From CAZHJK01 sp964533275 (GTDB lineage Bacteria; Bacillota; Clostridia; Eubacteriales; Garciellaceae), in the NCBI GenBank assembly GCA_964533275.1, contig CAZHJK010000011.1, positions 18,610 to 82,609 on the forward strand: a stretch of DNA of 64,000 nt. Reading direction: 5' to 3'. Positions 34,610 to 43,843 of this stretch are shown here, piece by piece (position 1 is the first letter of the stretch; every line of letters begins with the position of its first letter). The notes under the pieces were generated by a model that saw nothing but the letters and a program-made list of their open reading frames with translations, was not told where the DNA came from and made no database searches. The translations under genes and the position numbers were made by a program.

Positions 34610-36055
34610 ATGAGGATACAAGATATACTTAGAACTATACAAAATAATTTCTATATAGCATTCATATTGATTGTTATATTAGCAGTACTTTTAGGATTTG
34701 GATATTTTATAATATACAAGAAGTTTTTAAAGGGAAATAAAAAGTTTAGTAAGCGAAAGGTTTTTATTTTGTTTTGCCTTATTGGATATATAATTATGGT
34801 TATAGGAGTTACATTTCTAAATAGAGGTGTTAGAATATATGGTGATACAAATCTTCATTTGTTTAGTTCATATAAAGAAGCTTGGAACTCTTTTAATTCT
34901 ACAACTTGGAGATTTATTATATTAAATATATTTATGTTGGTTCCTCTTGGGATACTACTTCCACTGCTAAATAAGAGGTTTTGTAAATTCCGCTGGATAT
35001 TTGGGGCGACATTTCTAATGACATTGATAATAGAAACAATTCAACTTATAACAGGATACGGGATATTTGAATTAGATGATATATTTAATAATGTACTAGG
35101 AGCTATAATTGGATATGGAATTATTATGACGATTATAACTTTTATGGAAAATAGAAAAAGCAAGTTTAAAAAATCAATAATCTACCTTATTCCGTTGATA
35201 TTAGTTATAGTTTCGTCTTTTGCAATAGTTGGAGTATATAATTCAAAAGAATTTGGTAATCTCTACATAGCGTATAATTATAAAATAAATATGAAAAATA
35301 TAGAATTGAGTTTAAATACAGAAATAGACGAAACCCAAGAAGTATTTTTAAACAATGGTAAATACAGTATAACAAAAATTCCAATATATAAGGCACCGAT
35401 TTATGAAAAAGATAGCGGAAAAGAAGTCTTTATAAATTTCCTAAAGGATAAAGATATTAGTAAGGAGATAGAAGTGGATCCATACAATGATATGGCTATA
35501 TATTGGTCAAGGGGAGAAATATCTTATAATATGTGGTTTGACTATAATGGTGGAACCTATAACTATAGGGAATTTTCTTCTTTTGATGGTGATATAGAAA
35601 GGGCTAATACCGATGAAGGGAATTTATTAAAGGAATTAGAAAAGTTCAATATTATTATCCCAAAAGCAGCAGTTTTCAGTAAGGTAGATGATAGAAATGA
35701 AGATGGGATATATCAATGGTCAGTAGAAAACAATGTAGCTGGGGAATATATAACTAATGGAAATTTAACTGTTGAATTCTATAGTGATGAAAGTATAAAG
35801 GATATAAGTAATAATATAATAAGATATAAAAAGGTAAAAGATGTATCCATTAAAAGTAAAGAGGAGGCATATAAAGAATTAAAACAAGGAAAATTTAATC
35901 TGTATAAGTCCGAAGATGTAAAAGCCATAGAAGTAGACAATATAAACCTTTCGTATATGCTGGACACTAAGGGCTTTTATCAGCCAGTATATAGTTTTGA
36001 ATCAAGGATAGATGGAAGGGATGTAATCATATCAATTCCAGCACTACAGTTCTAG
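34610..36055 (+). CDS. VanZ-domain membrane protein with large C-terminal domain
   Basis: 481 residues. One N-terminal helix, then a VanZ module (about 50-185, four helices, with IFMLVPLGILLPLL and the signature IETIQLITGYGIFELDDIFNNVLG), a further helix (about 193-212) and a 265-residue extracytoplasmic domain of unknown type. VanZ modules occur in teicoplanin resistance and in many uncharacterised membrane proteins. It lies between the pcrA fragment and the RAYT element, so it is part of the accessory region. Confidence 0.8.
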   Translation: MRIQDILRTIQNNFYIAFILIVILAVLLGFGYFIIYKKFLKGNKKFSKRKVFILFCLIGYIIMVIGVTFLNRGVRIYGDTNLHLFSSYKEAWNSFNSTTWRFIILNIFMLVPLGILLPLLNKRFCKFRWIFGATFLMTLIIETIQLITGYGIFELDDIFNNVLGAIIGYGIIMTIITFMENRKSKFKKSIIYLIPLILVIVSSFAIVGVYNSKEFGNLYIAYNYKINMKNIELSLNTEIDETQEVFLNNGKYSITKIPIYKAPIYEKDSGKEVFINFLKDKDISKEIEVDPYNDMAIYWSRGEISYNMWFDYNGGTYNYREFSSFDGDIERANTDEGNLLKELEKFNIIIPKAAVFSKVDDRNEDGIYQWSVENNVAGEYITNGNLTVEFYSDESIKDISNNIIRYKKVKDVSIKSKEEAYKELKQGKFNLYKSEDVKAIEVDNINLSYMLDTKGFYQPVYSFESRIDGRDVIISIPALQF

Positions 36056-36090
36056 GGTATACCTGTTATAAAATACACTTTAGTGGGTTA

Positions 36091-36132
36091 ATGGTCATTT
36101 GGGGACGGTGACTTTATTATCCATTATATTCC
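36091..36132 (+). repeat. REP-like repeat, left flank of RAYT gene
   Basis: Long-form copy (core plus TTATTATCCATTATATTCC). Its outer part carries the stop codon of the RAYT gene on the minus strand. Confidence 0.92.
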
Positions 36133-36888
36133 AATTACTTTAGATTTACTTAAACCTGTGGACTTGATTATCTGATTATTAGTTAATCCTTTTGATTTTA
36201 GTGTTTTTATAAGGAGAATTCTTTTTTCTACGCTAATTTCTCCTATAGCCTTGATGCCTTGTATTCTCATTTCTGTATTGATTATTTCTTCAGCTTCTAT
36301 ATCCGTTCTTTTCACATTATCAATGTTAAGACAAATGGGTTCTAGTTCTTCCTTATTTAGTTCCTTTACAAACAGATCCACCGCTTTGATCTTATCATTA
36401 TGTAACATATCTAAGAAAAATCTTGTATCGGTTAGGAAGCTCTTGTTAATATATTCGTGATAGCTAGACCACCTGTAATCTCTAGGATTCTCCACCACTT
36501 TTCCTTTAACTGGGTTATTTAAAATATATTTTAGTACCATAAAGAAATAAGAGTTTGTTTCTACGCATTCACTTTTAAAGCGATCCTGAAAGAGATGTCC
36601 TACTCGATGATGCTGGTAGTTGTACCAAGCGGCATATTTTCCACAAATTTTCTTCATAATAAAACTGATTGATATTTCATTCTCTTTTATTAGAAAGTGT
36701 GCGTGATTATCCATTAAACAATAAGCATATAGTTCGAAGTTCGTTTCTTCTTTTGTATCTAGCATTATTTCTAAGAATTTATTTTTATCATTTTTGTCAT
36801 CAAAAATAACTGCTCGATTAATTCCTCTTATCATAATATGATATGTCTCAGTTGTGCTTATCTTCCTGGCTGCTCTTGGCAATATCAT
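36124..36888 (-). CDS. REP-associated tyrosine transposase (RAYT, Y1 family)
   Basis: 254 residues. The N-terminal Y1 HUH domain has YHIMIRGINRAVIF at the start, the metal-binding HAH in MDNHAHFLIKE (near residue 62), and the candidate catalytic Tyr in the region LKYILNNPVKGK. A C-terminal helical part ends GLSKSKVIGI. Enzymes of this group cut single-stranded REP DNA. ATG 36888 follows AGGGGGAG; in-frame ATG 36918 lies upstream of that site. No disruption is visible, so it may be active. Confidence 0.9.
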   Translation of the reverse strand: MILPRAARKISTTETYHIMIRGINRAVIFDDKNDKNKFLEIMLDTKEETNFELYAYCLMDNHAHFLIKENEISISFIMKKICGKYAAWYNYQHHRVGHLFQDRFKSECVETNSYFFMVLKYILNNPVKGKVVENPRDYRWSSYHEYINKSFLTDTRFFLDMLHNDKIKAVDLFVKELNKEELEPICLNIDNVKRTDIEAEEIINTEMRIQGIKAIGEISVEKRILLIKTLKSKGLTNNQIIKSTGLSKSKVIGI

Positions 36889-36942
36889 CACTCCCCCTTT
36901 TAATAACAATAATAGCATTTATTACATAAAATTGCTATATAT

Positions 36943-36967
36943 TAGGAGAAAAAAGTCACCGTCCCCA
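36943..36967 (-). repeat. REP-like repeat, right flank of RAYT gene
   Basis: Inverted copy (GGAGAAAAAAGTCACCGTCCCC) about 55 bp upstream of the RAYT start codon. Confidence 0.92.
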
Positions 36968-37074
36968 TATGCCCTTTTAAAAATCTGTCCTTTTAATCCC
37001 CCTTAAATTTCTATATAATAAAGTAAGTAAATCGAACATATTGTTTGTTTTGTATTTTAGAAAGGGGTTACAAA

Positions 37075-39291
37075 ATGTCTAATCTTTTAAAGGGGCTTAA
37101 TCCTGAGCAAGCCCAGGGGGTACAGCATACAGAAGGACCATTACTTATTTTAGCTGGAGCAGGTTCAGGTAAGACTAGGGTTTTAACCCATAGGATTGCC
37201 TATATCATAGATCAGGGGAAGGCATATCCTTCCCAAATATTAGCCATTACCTTTACTAATAAGGCGGCAAAGGAAATGAAGGAAAGGGTTTCGAAATTGG
37301 TAGGACCAGAGAGTGGGTCCATGTGGGTTAGCACTTTTCACTCTATGTGTGTAAGGATTTTGCGCAGGGATATTGAAAAGATAGGGTATGATAGAAACTT
37401 TGTTATTTATGATACCATTGACCAAAAAAGTGTTTTAAATGAATGTTTAAAGGAGCTTAATATTACAGATAAACAATTTCCTATTCCGGGAGTATCCAAA
37501 GCTATTTCTGAAGCAAAGGATAAGTTACTGTCTGCTGAGGAATATATAAATCAAAATCAAGGTGATTATCGCTTAGAAAAAATAGGTTCTATATATCAGC
37601 TATATCAGAAGAAATTAAAAAAGAATAATGCCATGGATTTTGATGATTTAATTGTTAATACCATTGTACTTTTTAGAGATAATCCAGAGGTATTAGATTT
37701 CTATCAGCGTAAGTTTAAATATATATTAGTTGACGAATATCAGGATACTAATTATGCCCAATATAAGTTAGTAAATATGATGGCTCAAGGATATAAAAAC
37801 CTATGCGTAGTGGGGGATGACGACCAATCAATTTATAGATTTAGAGGGGCAGATGTTCGTAATATCCTAGATTTTGAAAAGGATTTTCCTGACGCAAAGG
37901 TAATTAAGCTTGAGCAAAATTATCGTTCCTCCCAAAGTATCCTAGATGCAGCTAATCATGTTATTAAAAATAATTATGGAAGAAAAGACAAGCGTTTATG
38001 GACTGATAAAGGGGAAGGAGATTCTATATATGTTCGCGGGAATATTAATGAAAAAGAAGAGGGGGATTTCATTGCCCAGGAAATAGAAAAATGTCGAATA
38101 GAAGAGAATAGAAGCTATAGGGATTTTGCTATTTTATATCGTACCAATGCTCAATCAAGAGTATTAGAGGAATCTCTAATGCGAGCAGGTATTCCCTATC
38201 AGATCTTTGGGGGATTAAAATTCTATTCACGATTAGAGATTAAGGACATTGTTGCTTATCTCACTTTATTGCTAAATCCCCAGGATGATGTTGCTTTAAA
38301 ACGAATTATTAATATGCCTAAAAGAGGAATTGGCAAAACAACCTTAGAGAAAATTGAGGCCTATGCTGAATTCAAGGATAAAGGAATGTATAGCGTTATT
38401 TTAGATATTGATGATGTACCTGGTCTTTCTGAAAGGGTAAAGACAAAGATAAGAAGTTTTGCTACTATGATGGCTACCTTTATGAGTTTAAAGGAATATG
38501 TGGGGATTACAGACTTGATTACGAAGGTTTTAGAGGATACTGGTTATTTAAGTATGCTAAAGGAAGGCAAGGTTGATAAAGCTGAAATTCGACTTGAGAA
38601 TTTAGAGGAATTTGTATCCGGAGCCATTGAGTTTGAAGAAAATAGTGAAGATACTAGTTTGCAGGCATTTCTAGAAAACATTTCCTTAGTTGCCGATATT
38701 GATAAATTAGATCATGAGGAAGGTGCAACAGTTCTTATGACCCTTCATAATGCAAAGGGCTTGGAATTCCCAGTGGTTTATTTAGCTGGTATGGAGGAAG
38801 GTATGTTTCCTCATTTTAGATCCCTTACGGATTCTGAAGAGATGGAAGAGGAAAGAAGATTATGCTATGTAGGTATTACCCGTGCCATGGAAAAGCTATA
38901 TATGACCTATGCTAAACAAAGAACTATCTATGGACAGACCACCTTTTATTCTAAATCTAGTTTTTTAGAGGAAATTCCCTCGGAGTTACTAATTGAAGAA
39001 AATAATAGACCTCAGATAAAAGAGAAACATGCTTTTAAAAATAATTATGGAATTAAAAGAGGTATGAATACAGGTCTTACCCAAACTCCAACTATATCTA
39101 ATCAGGATATGGAGAATTCTTCTGCTCAAGATATAAGGGCGGGGGTAAAGGTGAAACATGGGAAATGGGGTATTGGAACAGTGGTTGAAAGAAAGGAACA
39201 GGATGGGGATGTAATGGTATCTATTGCCTTTCCCGGAATAGGTATTAAGAAGCTTTCACTTTCCTTTGCACCATTAACTATAGTGGAGTAG
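37075..39291 (+). CDS. pcrA: ATP-dependent DNA helicase PcrA/UvrD
   Basis: 738 residues, superfamily 1 helicase. Motif I AGAGSGKTRVL (about 26-36), motif II LVDEYQDTNYAQ (about 220), motif III VVGDDDQSIYRFRGAD, motif IV QNYRSS, motif V LMTLHNAKGLEFPVVY and motif VI RRLCYVGITRA are complete. A C-terminal Tudor-like domain (GVKVKHGKWGIGTV) follows. It acts in repair and rolling-circle replication. ATG 37075 after AAAGGGG is preferred to an in-frame ATG at 37045. ligA follows, the usual Gram-positive neighbour. Confidence 0.95.
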   Translation: MSNLLKGLNPEQAQGVQHTEGPLLILAGAGSGKTRVLTHRIAYIIDQGKAYPSQILAITFTNKAAKEMKERVSKLVGPESGSMWVSTFHSMCVRILRRDIEKIGYDRNFVIYDTIDQKSVLNECLKELNITDKQFPIPGVSKAISEAKDKLLSAEEYINQNQGDYRLEKIGSIYQLYQKKLKKNNAMDFDDLIVNTIVLFRDNPEVLDFYQRKFKYILVDEYQDTNYAQYKLVNMMAQGYKNLCVVGDDDQSIYRFRGADVRNILDFEKDFPDAKVIKLEQNYRSSQSILDAANHVIKNNYGRKDKRLWTDKGEGDSIYVRGNINEKEEGDFIAQEIEKCRIEENRSYRDFAILYRTNAQSRVLEESLMRAGIPYQIFGGLKFYSRLEIKDIVAYLTLLLNPQDDVALKRIINMPKRGIGKTTLEKIEAYAEFKDKGMYSVILDIDDVPGLSERVKTKIRSFATMMATFMSLKEYVGITDLITKVLEDTGYLSMLKEGKVDKAEIRLENLEEFVSGAIEFEENSEDTSLQAFLENISLVADIDKLDHEEGATVLMTLHNAKGLEFPVVYLAGMEEGMFPHFRSLTDSEEMEEERRLCYVGITRAMEKLYMTYAKQRTIYGQTTFYSKSSFLEEIPSELLIEENNRPQIKEKHAFKNNYGIKRGMNTGLTQTPTISNQDMENSSAQDIRAGVKVKHGKWGIGTVVERKEQDGDVMVSIAFPGIGIKKLSLSFAPLTIVE

Positions 39292-39333
39292 GGTACAGTT
39301 CCCTTACAACTGTTCCCTGATACCTGGTTTTAC

Positions 39334-39364
39334 TGATAATTGATAACCGATAACTAGTAACTTG
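39334..39364 (+). repeat. GATAAC-rich simple repeat
   Basis: TGATAATTGATAACCGATAA followed by CTAGTAACTTG in the pcrA-ligA gap. Similar strings occur at 43693 and 62677. Confidence 0.65.
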
Positions 39365-39472
39365 TATAAGGTAGATGTTAGAAAGCAAGAATAATCAAGT
39401 ATAGGGTTTGATTTTTATACCATATACCATATACCTTATGCTAAAAATTATTTACCAAGAGGTGAAAATATC

Positions 39473-41464
39473 ATGGATGAATTCCAAAAGGCTAGTAAGC
39501 GGGTTGAAAAATTAAGGGAGATGATTGAGCAACATAATTATCAATACTATGTTTTAGATAACCCAAAGATTGAAGATACAGATTATGACATATTAATGCA
39601 GGAATTAATGACATTAGAAGAGAAATACCCAGAGCTATTAAGCGAGGATTCCCCTAGTCAAAGAGTGGGAGGGACAGCTCTTCAAGCCTTTAAAAAGGTA
39701 GAACATAGTCAACCTAAGCTTAGTCTTTCCAATGCCTTTAATGAAGGGGATTTAAGGGATTTTCACAGAAGAGTCATTAGGTCAATAGGTCAAGATGTGG
39801 AATATGTAATGGAATATAAATTTGATGGTTTAACTGTTGTGCTCAGGTATGAAAATGGCAGGTTTGTCCAGGGTGCCACGAGGGGGGATGGCTTCATAGG
39901 TGAGGATGTTACTTCTAATCTAAGGACCATTAAATCTATCCCCTTAAGGCTAAAGGAGAATACCACCATGGAAGTTCGGGGAGAGGTTTTTATTTCTAAA
40001 GGAGATTTTGTCACTATGAATGAAAAGCGGCAAGATGATGGGAAACCTCTTTTTGCTAATCCTAGAAACGCTGCTGCAGGATCCATCAGACAATTAGATC
40101 CAAAGCTGGCGGCATCTCGTCCCTTAGATATTTTTGCCTTTAATTTAGAATACATAGAGGATAGGGAGTTTTCCACCCATACTGAAAGCTTAGAATATAT
40201 GAATAAGCTTGGATTAAAGGTAAGTAAAATTTATATATATAATAATATTGAGGATGTTATTAAAAGCTGTAATTATTGGAGTGATCATAGGCAAGAGCTA
40301 CCCTTTGATATTGATGGAATAGTTATTAAAGTGAATAGCTTGCAGCAAAGAGAATTACTTGGAGCAACTTCTAAGAGTCCTAGATGGGCGATCGCTTTTA
40401 AATTTCCGGCACAAGAAAAAAAGACTAAGCTAGTAGATATTGAAATACAGGTAGGGAGGACCGGTGCTCTTACTCCCACAGCAATCTTAGAACCTGTTCA
40501 ATTGGCTGGTACAACTATTAGCAGAGCAAGTCTGCATAATGAGGATTATATAAGGGAAAAGGATATTTGTATTGGAGATATGGTGGTAATTAGAAAGGCT
40601 GGGGAAATTATTCCTGAGGTTGTAAGGGTAATAAAGGAAGAGCGTACCGGGGAGGAAAAAGAATTTAAGATGCCTAAGAATTGCCCAGTTTGTGGAGAAG
40701 AAATCTTTAGGATTGAGGGGGAGGCTGCTACAAAATGTGTTAATGCGACTTGTCCGGCTCAAATAGAAAGGGGTATTATTCACTTTGTTTCCCGAAACGC
40801 TATGGATATAGAAGGTTTAGGTCCTGCAGTGGTTAGCCAGCTATTACAGGAGGAACTTATAGGAGATGTTGCTGATATTTATTATTTAGAGAGGGAGCAG
40901 CTTTTTAACTTAGAAAGAATGGGTGAGAAGTCTGTAGAAAATCTATTAAATGCAATAGAAAAATCTAAGACCAATGGATTAGCTCGTATTATTTTTGCCT
41001 TAGGAATTCCCTTAGTTGGTGAGAGGGGAGGCAAAATTCTTGCAAAAAACTTTAAAAACATAGATGAATTAGCTAATGCTAAAGAGCAGGAGTTAATGAC
41101 AATAGATGAGATAGGGCAAAAAATGGCTGAAAATATTGTTGCCTTTTTCCAAGTACATGAGAACCAAAAATTAATTAAAAAGCTCAAAAACGCTGGAGTT
41201 GCTATAGAAAAAGATGAGGAACAGTCAGAAAAATTGGATAATTCTTTAGAGGGTGTAACCTTTGTACTAACAGGAACCTTACCGACTTTATCTAGAAAGG
41301 AAGCTGGTAGTTTAATTGAAGACCGAGGTGGAAAGGTTAGTTCCAGTGTAAGTAAAAAGACAAATTATGTACTTGCGGGGGAGGAAGCAGGTTCTAAATT
41401 AGAGAAGGCTGAAAAGCTTGGAATTACAATTATAGATGAAGAACAATTTTTAAATATGATCTAA
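39473..41464 (+). CDS. ligA: NAD-dependent DNA ligase
   Basis: 663 residues, full LigA architecture: Ia domain (about 1-65, HNYQYYVLD), adenylation domain with active-site Lys in EYKFDG (about 116), OB fold, four-Cys zinc finger (CPVCGE...CVNATCPAQ, about 405-430), helix-hairpin-helix region and C-terminal BRCT domain (about 585-663). It seals nicks in replication and repair. AGAGGTG precedes the ATG. Confidence 0.96.
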   Translation: MDEFQKASKRVEKLREMIEQHNYQYYVLDNPKIEDTDYDILMQELMTLEEKYPELLSEDSPSQRVGGTALQAFKKVEHSQPKLSLSNAFNEGDLRDFHRRVIRSIGQDVEYVMEYKFDGLTVVLRYENGRFVQGATRGDGFIGEDVTSNLRTIKSIPLRLKENTTMEVRGEVFISKGDFVTMNEKRQDDGKPLFANPRNAAAGSIRQLDPKLAASRPLDIFAFNLEYIEDREFSTHTESLEYMNKLGLKVSKIYIYNNIEDVIKSCNYWSDHRQELPFDIDGIVIKVNSLQQRELLGATSKSPRWAIAFKFPAQEKKTKLVDIEIQVGRTGALTPTAILEPVQLAGTTISRASLHNEDYIREKDICIGDMVVIRKAGEIIPEVVRVIKEERTGEEKEFKMPKNCPVCGEEIFRIEGEAATKCVNATCPAQIERGIIHFVSRNAMDIEGLGPAVVSQLLQEELIGDVADIYYLEREQLFNLERMGEKSVENLLNAIEKSKTNGLARIIFALGIPLVGERGGKILAKNFKNIDELANAKEQELMTIDEIGQKMAENIVAFFQVHENQKLIKKLKNAGVAIEKDEEQSEKLDNSLEGVTFVLTGTLPTLSRKEAGSLIEDRGGKVSSSVSKKTNYVLAGEEAGSKLEKAEKLGITIIDEEQFLNMI

Positions 41465-41687
41465 TTATTGAAAGTGTATAAATAAGTATATTTCGAACTA
41501 GTCTATTTAAACAATATATTGTCTTATATATATATCCAATTATAGATATAGATGCTTTGTTTTATGATAATCAAGTATGCAATTTCTTTGATTCACAAAA
41601 AATGATACAAGATATATAAAAGTATGTAACAAATTTGTGAAATTAATAGTATCTAATAGAATAAGAAGATAATGGGAGGGAATTTCA

Positions 41688-41981
41688 ATGCCCAAAAGTA
41701 ATATTTCAAACATATTAACTAAAAGTCTTGGGTTTCTTTTAATAATAATGGGTACAACCCTTCTATTTATTAAGATAATAAGAGATTACATAATATTCTT
41801 AGTTCCATATTCCTTTGAATTATTCTTATTGAGTCCAATACTAATAATATTAGGTTTAAATATTATATGTAAAAATATAAAGGTAAAGTTTATTAAAATA
41901 GGTACTAGACTATTATTTGGAATGGCAATGATTTATTTAATCATTCTTTCAGCAAGCTGGTTTAGTATTCATAAATTGTAA
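41688..41981 (+). CDS. Small membrane protein
   Basis: 97 residues with three hydrophobic helices (about 12-28, 39-59, 73-92) and a conserved-looking short loop. ATG follows GGGAGGG. No family recognised. It stands 29 bp before a lipoprotein gene, so the pair may be cotranscribed. Confidence 0.6.
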   Translation: MPKSNISNILTKSLGFLLIIMGTTLLFIKIIRDYIIFLVPYSFELFLLSPILIILGLNIICKNIKVKFIKIGTRLLFGMAMIYLIILSASWFSIHKL

Positions 41982-42010
41982 AAAATACTTGACAGCAAGG
42001 GGGGTCCAAA

Positions 42011-42571
42011 GTGATAAAGTATAAAAACTTATTTATTATAATCTTAATAACTCTTAGTAGTTTTTCATTATTAGGCTGTGCACCTACATCGGAATCCATT
42101 AAGATTTTAGAGGAGGAACAAGTGAATAATGAAGTTGAGTATGAATCACTCAATCCTTCCTTAACAAGTAACCAACTTGAAGAATTCCAGGAATATGCTG
42201 AAACAGAAAATGAGCAATTACTAATAGATTTATCTCCCATGGATATTTTTAAATACTATTATCATGCCTTTAAAATAAATGATTATAAAGTCCTATATGG
42301 ACTATATATCAAAGGTGAAGCTTATGGGACACCTAGTGAAAGAGAATTTCTAGAAAACTTGAAGAATAAAGATATTTTACAAATGGTGTTACTTAAAAGA
42401 TTAGAATATAATATTAAAAGTCTTGCACAAATAAAGTATGATGAGAAAACCTCCTATATACAGGTAAAATTTAAAGAAGATAATGAACTAACAAAAAGTG
42501 AACAATGGAACTTTAAACTAATAAAAAATAATAATAATATATGGAAGTTGGAATGGTTACCCCTTAAATGA
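42011..42571 (+). CDS. Lipoprotein of unknown function
   Basis: 186 residues. Signal peptide with lipobox LLGC (Cys about 21), an acidic linker, and a compact domain (about 75-185) with IKFDEKTSYIQVKFKE-like strands that resembles DUF4878/NTF2-like stress lipoproteins. GTG start after GGGGGG. Exported and membrane-bound; role unknown. Confidence 0.65.
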   Translation: MIKYKNLFIIILITLSSFSLLGCAPTSESIKILEEEQVNNEVEYESLNPSLTSNQLEEFQEYAETENEQLLIDLSPMDIFKYYYHAFKINDYKVLYGLYIKGEAYGTPSEREFLENLKNKDILQMVLLKRLEYNIKSLAQIKYDEKTSYIQVKFKEDNELTKSEQWNFKLIKNNNNIWKLEWLPLK

Positions 42572-42630
42572 GAATAAATAATTGTCCCATCACATAAGAA
42601 ATAAAAAGGATGTGTAAGGGGGCAATGGAT

Positions 42631-42783
42631 GTGATTTTTACAGATAGTTCTGCTATCATTTTATTATCCTTTGTCGTACTATGCTTATATGGTTACTATT
42701 ATTATAGACAATGCATTAAAAGAGCAAGGGAGCTAATTAAAATATATCTAGGTGAAGTAAAATATCAAAGGTTAAGAAAATAA
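42631..42783 (+). CDS. Small single-helix membrane protein (50 aa)
   Basis: A 50-codon frame begins at GTG 42631, eight bases after AAGGGGG, with one membrane helix (about 9-27, ILLSFVVLCLYGYYYY) and a basic C-terminus (KYQRLRK). It is followed by a clear terminator, supporting expression. No family recognised. Confidence 0.5.
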   Translation: MIFTDSSAIILLSFVVLCLYGYYYYRQCIKRARELIKIYLGEVKYQRLRK

Positions 42784-42799
42784 TATAACTAAGTATAAA

Positions 42800-42829
42800 A
42801 ATAATCAGGATTTCTCCTGATTATTTTTT
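42800..42829 (+). terminator. Intrinsic terminator
   Basis: AATAATCAGGA-TTTC-TCCTGATTATT followed by TTTT; probably serves both directions. Confidence 0.85.
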
Positions 42830-42872
42830 GATTATTATAAATAAAACAGACACGCTCCTCCGGTAGCAGTAT

Positions 42873-43595
42873 CTACATATTTAATTTTTGTCCATCGATT
42901 GTAATCTTCACTTTATTTACTGGGACTTGTTTATCTGCCTTATCCATGGCGATTTCCAATGCTCTTATAATGCCACCACAGCAGGGCACTTCCATAAATG
43001 CTATGGTTATGCTGTTAAAATCGTTGTATTCAATCATTTCTGTAAGTCTTTCTACATAGGATTGAACATCATCTAATTTTGGACAACCCATTACAACGCT
43101 TTTTCCCTTTAATAAATCCTGATGGTAATTACCATAGGCTAAAGGCACACAATCTGCTGTAATCAGTAAATCTGAATTTTTTAGATAGGGAGCATTTGGA
43201 GGTACAAGATGAAGCTGTACTGGCCATTGTCTTAGCTGGGAACTTATTTTTACATTCTCCTGCTCATCTTCATTTATATCCATTGTTACCATTCTACTTC
43301 CAGGACAACCTCCCATAGGCTGGTGTATAGATCTAGTTGAGTCAGTTTTAGTTTCTAGTTTTTCAAGGTGTTTGTCTACTGCTTCCTCATCAAATTCATC
43401 TGCTTCTCTTTCTATTACATGAATAGCATCTTGAGGACAATGTCCTAGGCAAGCTCCTAAACCATCACATAGATTGTCTGATATTAATTTTGCCTTTCCG
43501 TCTATTATCTCTATTGCACCCTCTGCACAATTTGGGATACAAAGTCCGCAACCATCACATTTTTCTTCATCTATAAAGACTATTTTTCTTAGCAT
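42873..43595 (-). CDS. 4Fe-4S ferredoxin-type iron-sulfur protein
   Basis: 240 residues. Two [4Fe-4S] sites lie at the N-terminus (CDGCGLCIPNC and CDGLGACLGHC; in the latter one Cys of the usual four is replaced, so check cluster type). A Cys-rich domain follows (MGGCPGS, ADCVPLAYG, MGCPKLDD, VPCCGGI). Such proteins often accompany Crp/Fnr regulators and hybrid-cluster protein in Clostridia and may handle nitrosative or redox stress (inference). AAAGGAGG precedes the ATG. Divergent from the Crp/Fnr operon. Confidence 0.78.
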   Translation of the reverse strand: MLRKIVFIDEEKCDGCGLCIPNCAEGAIEIIDGKAKLISDNLCDGLGACLGHCPQDAIHVIEREADEFDEEAVDKHLEKLETKTDSTRSIHQPMGGCPGSRMVTMDINEDEQENVKISSQLRQWPVQLHLVPPNAPYLKNSDLLITADCVPLAYGNYHQDLLKGKSVVMGCPKLDDVQSYVERLTEMIEYNDFNSITIAFMEVPCCGGIIRALEIAMDKADKQVPVNKVKITIDGQKLNM

Positions 43596-43692
43596 ATCTT
43601 TTCCTCCTTTTAATATTGGTTAAATAAATTTAATATAGTTAATGAAAAGTTATTTTATAATCCTGAGTCTTGCGAAGGATCTAAGGTCTTAC

Positions 43693-43723
43693 TGATAACC
43701 GATAACTGATATCTGATAACTAC
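43693..43723 (+). repeat. GATAAC-rich simple repeat
   Basis: TGATAACCGATAACTGATAT followed by CTGATAACTAC, the second member of this family, in the divergent gap. Confidence 0.65.
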
Positions 43724-43758
43724 TTTTATTAATTATACTAAATTTTGTGCTAAATATA

Positions 43759-43786
43759 TGTGATTAAAGTTACGATTTGATATAAT
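43759..43786 (+). promoter_or_regulatory. Promoter with CRP/FNR-like dyad
   Basis: TATAAT (43781-43786) lies 17 bp after a -35 position that overlaps TGTGA-N6-TTACG (43759-43774), an imperfect Crp/Fnr-type dyad. It may be where the Crp/Fnr regulator two genes downstream acts on its own operon and the divergent ferredoxin gene. Confidence 0.4.
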
Positions 43787-43843
43787 AGAGGAAGTATTAG
43801 AATTTCAACTGATTATCAACTTATAGGATAGAGAGGTAAGGAC

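Larger units (their letters stand above)
36098..36967. mobile_element. RAYT-REP element
   Basis: A single transposase-like gene bracketed by inverted copies of the GGGGACGGTGACTTT repeat, about 35 bp each with imperfect match. Related solitary, tandem and inverted copies lie across the window. This fits a REP-associated tyrosine transposase and the short repeats it spreads. Confidence 0.85.
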
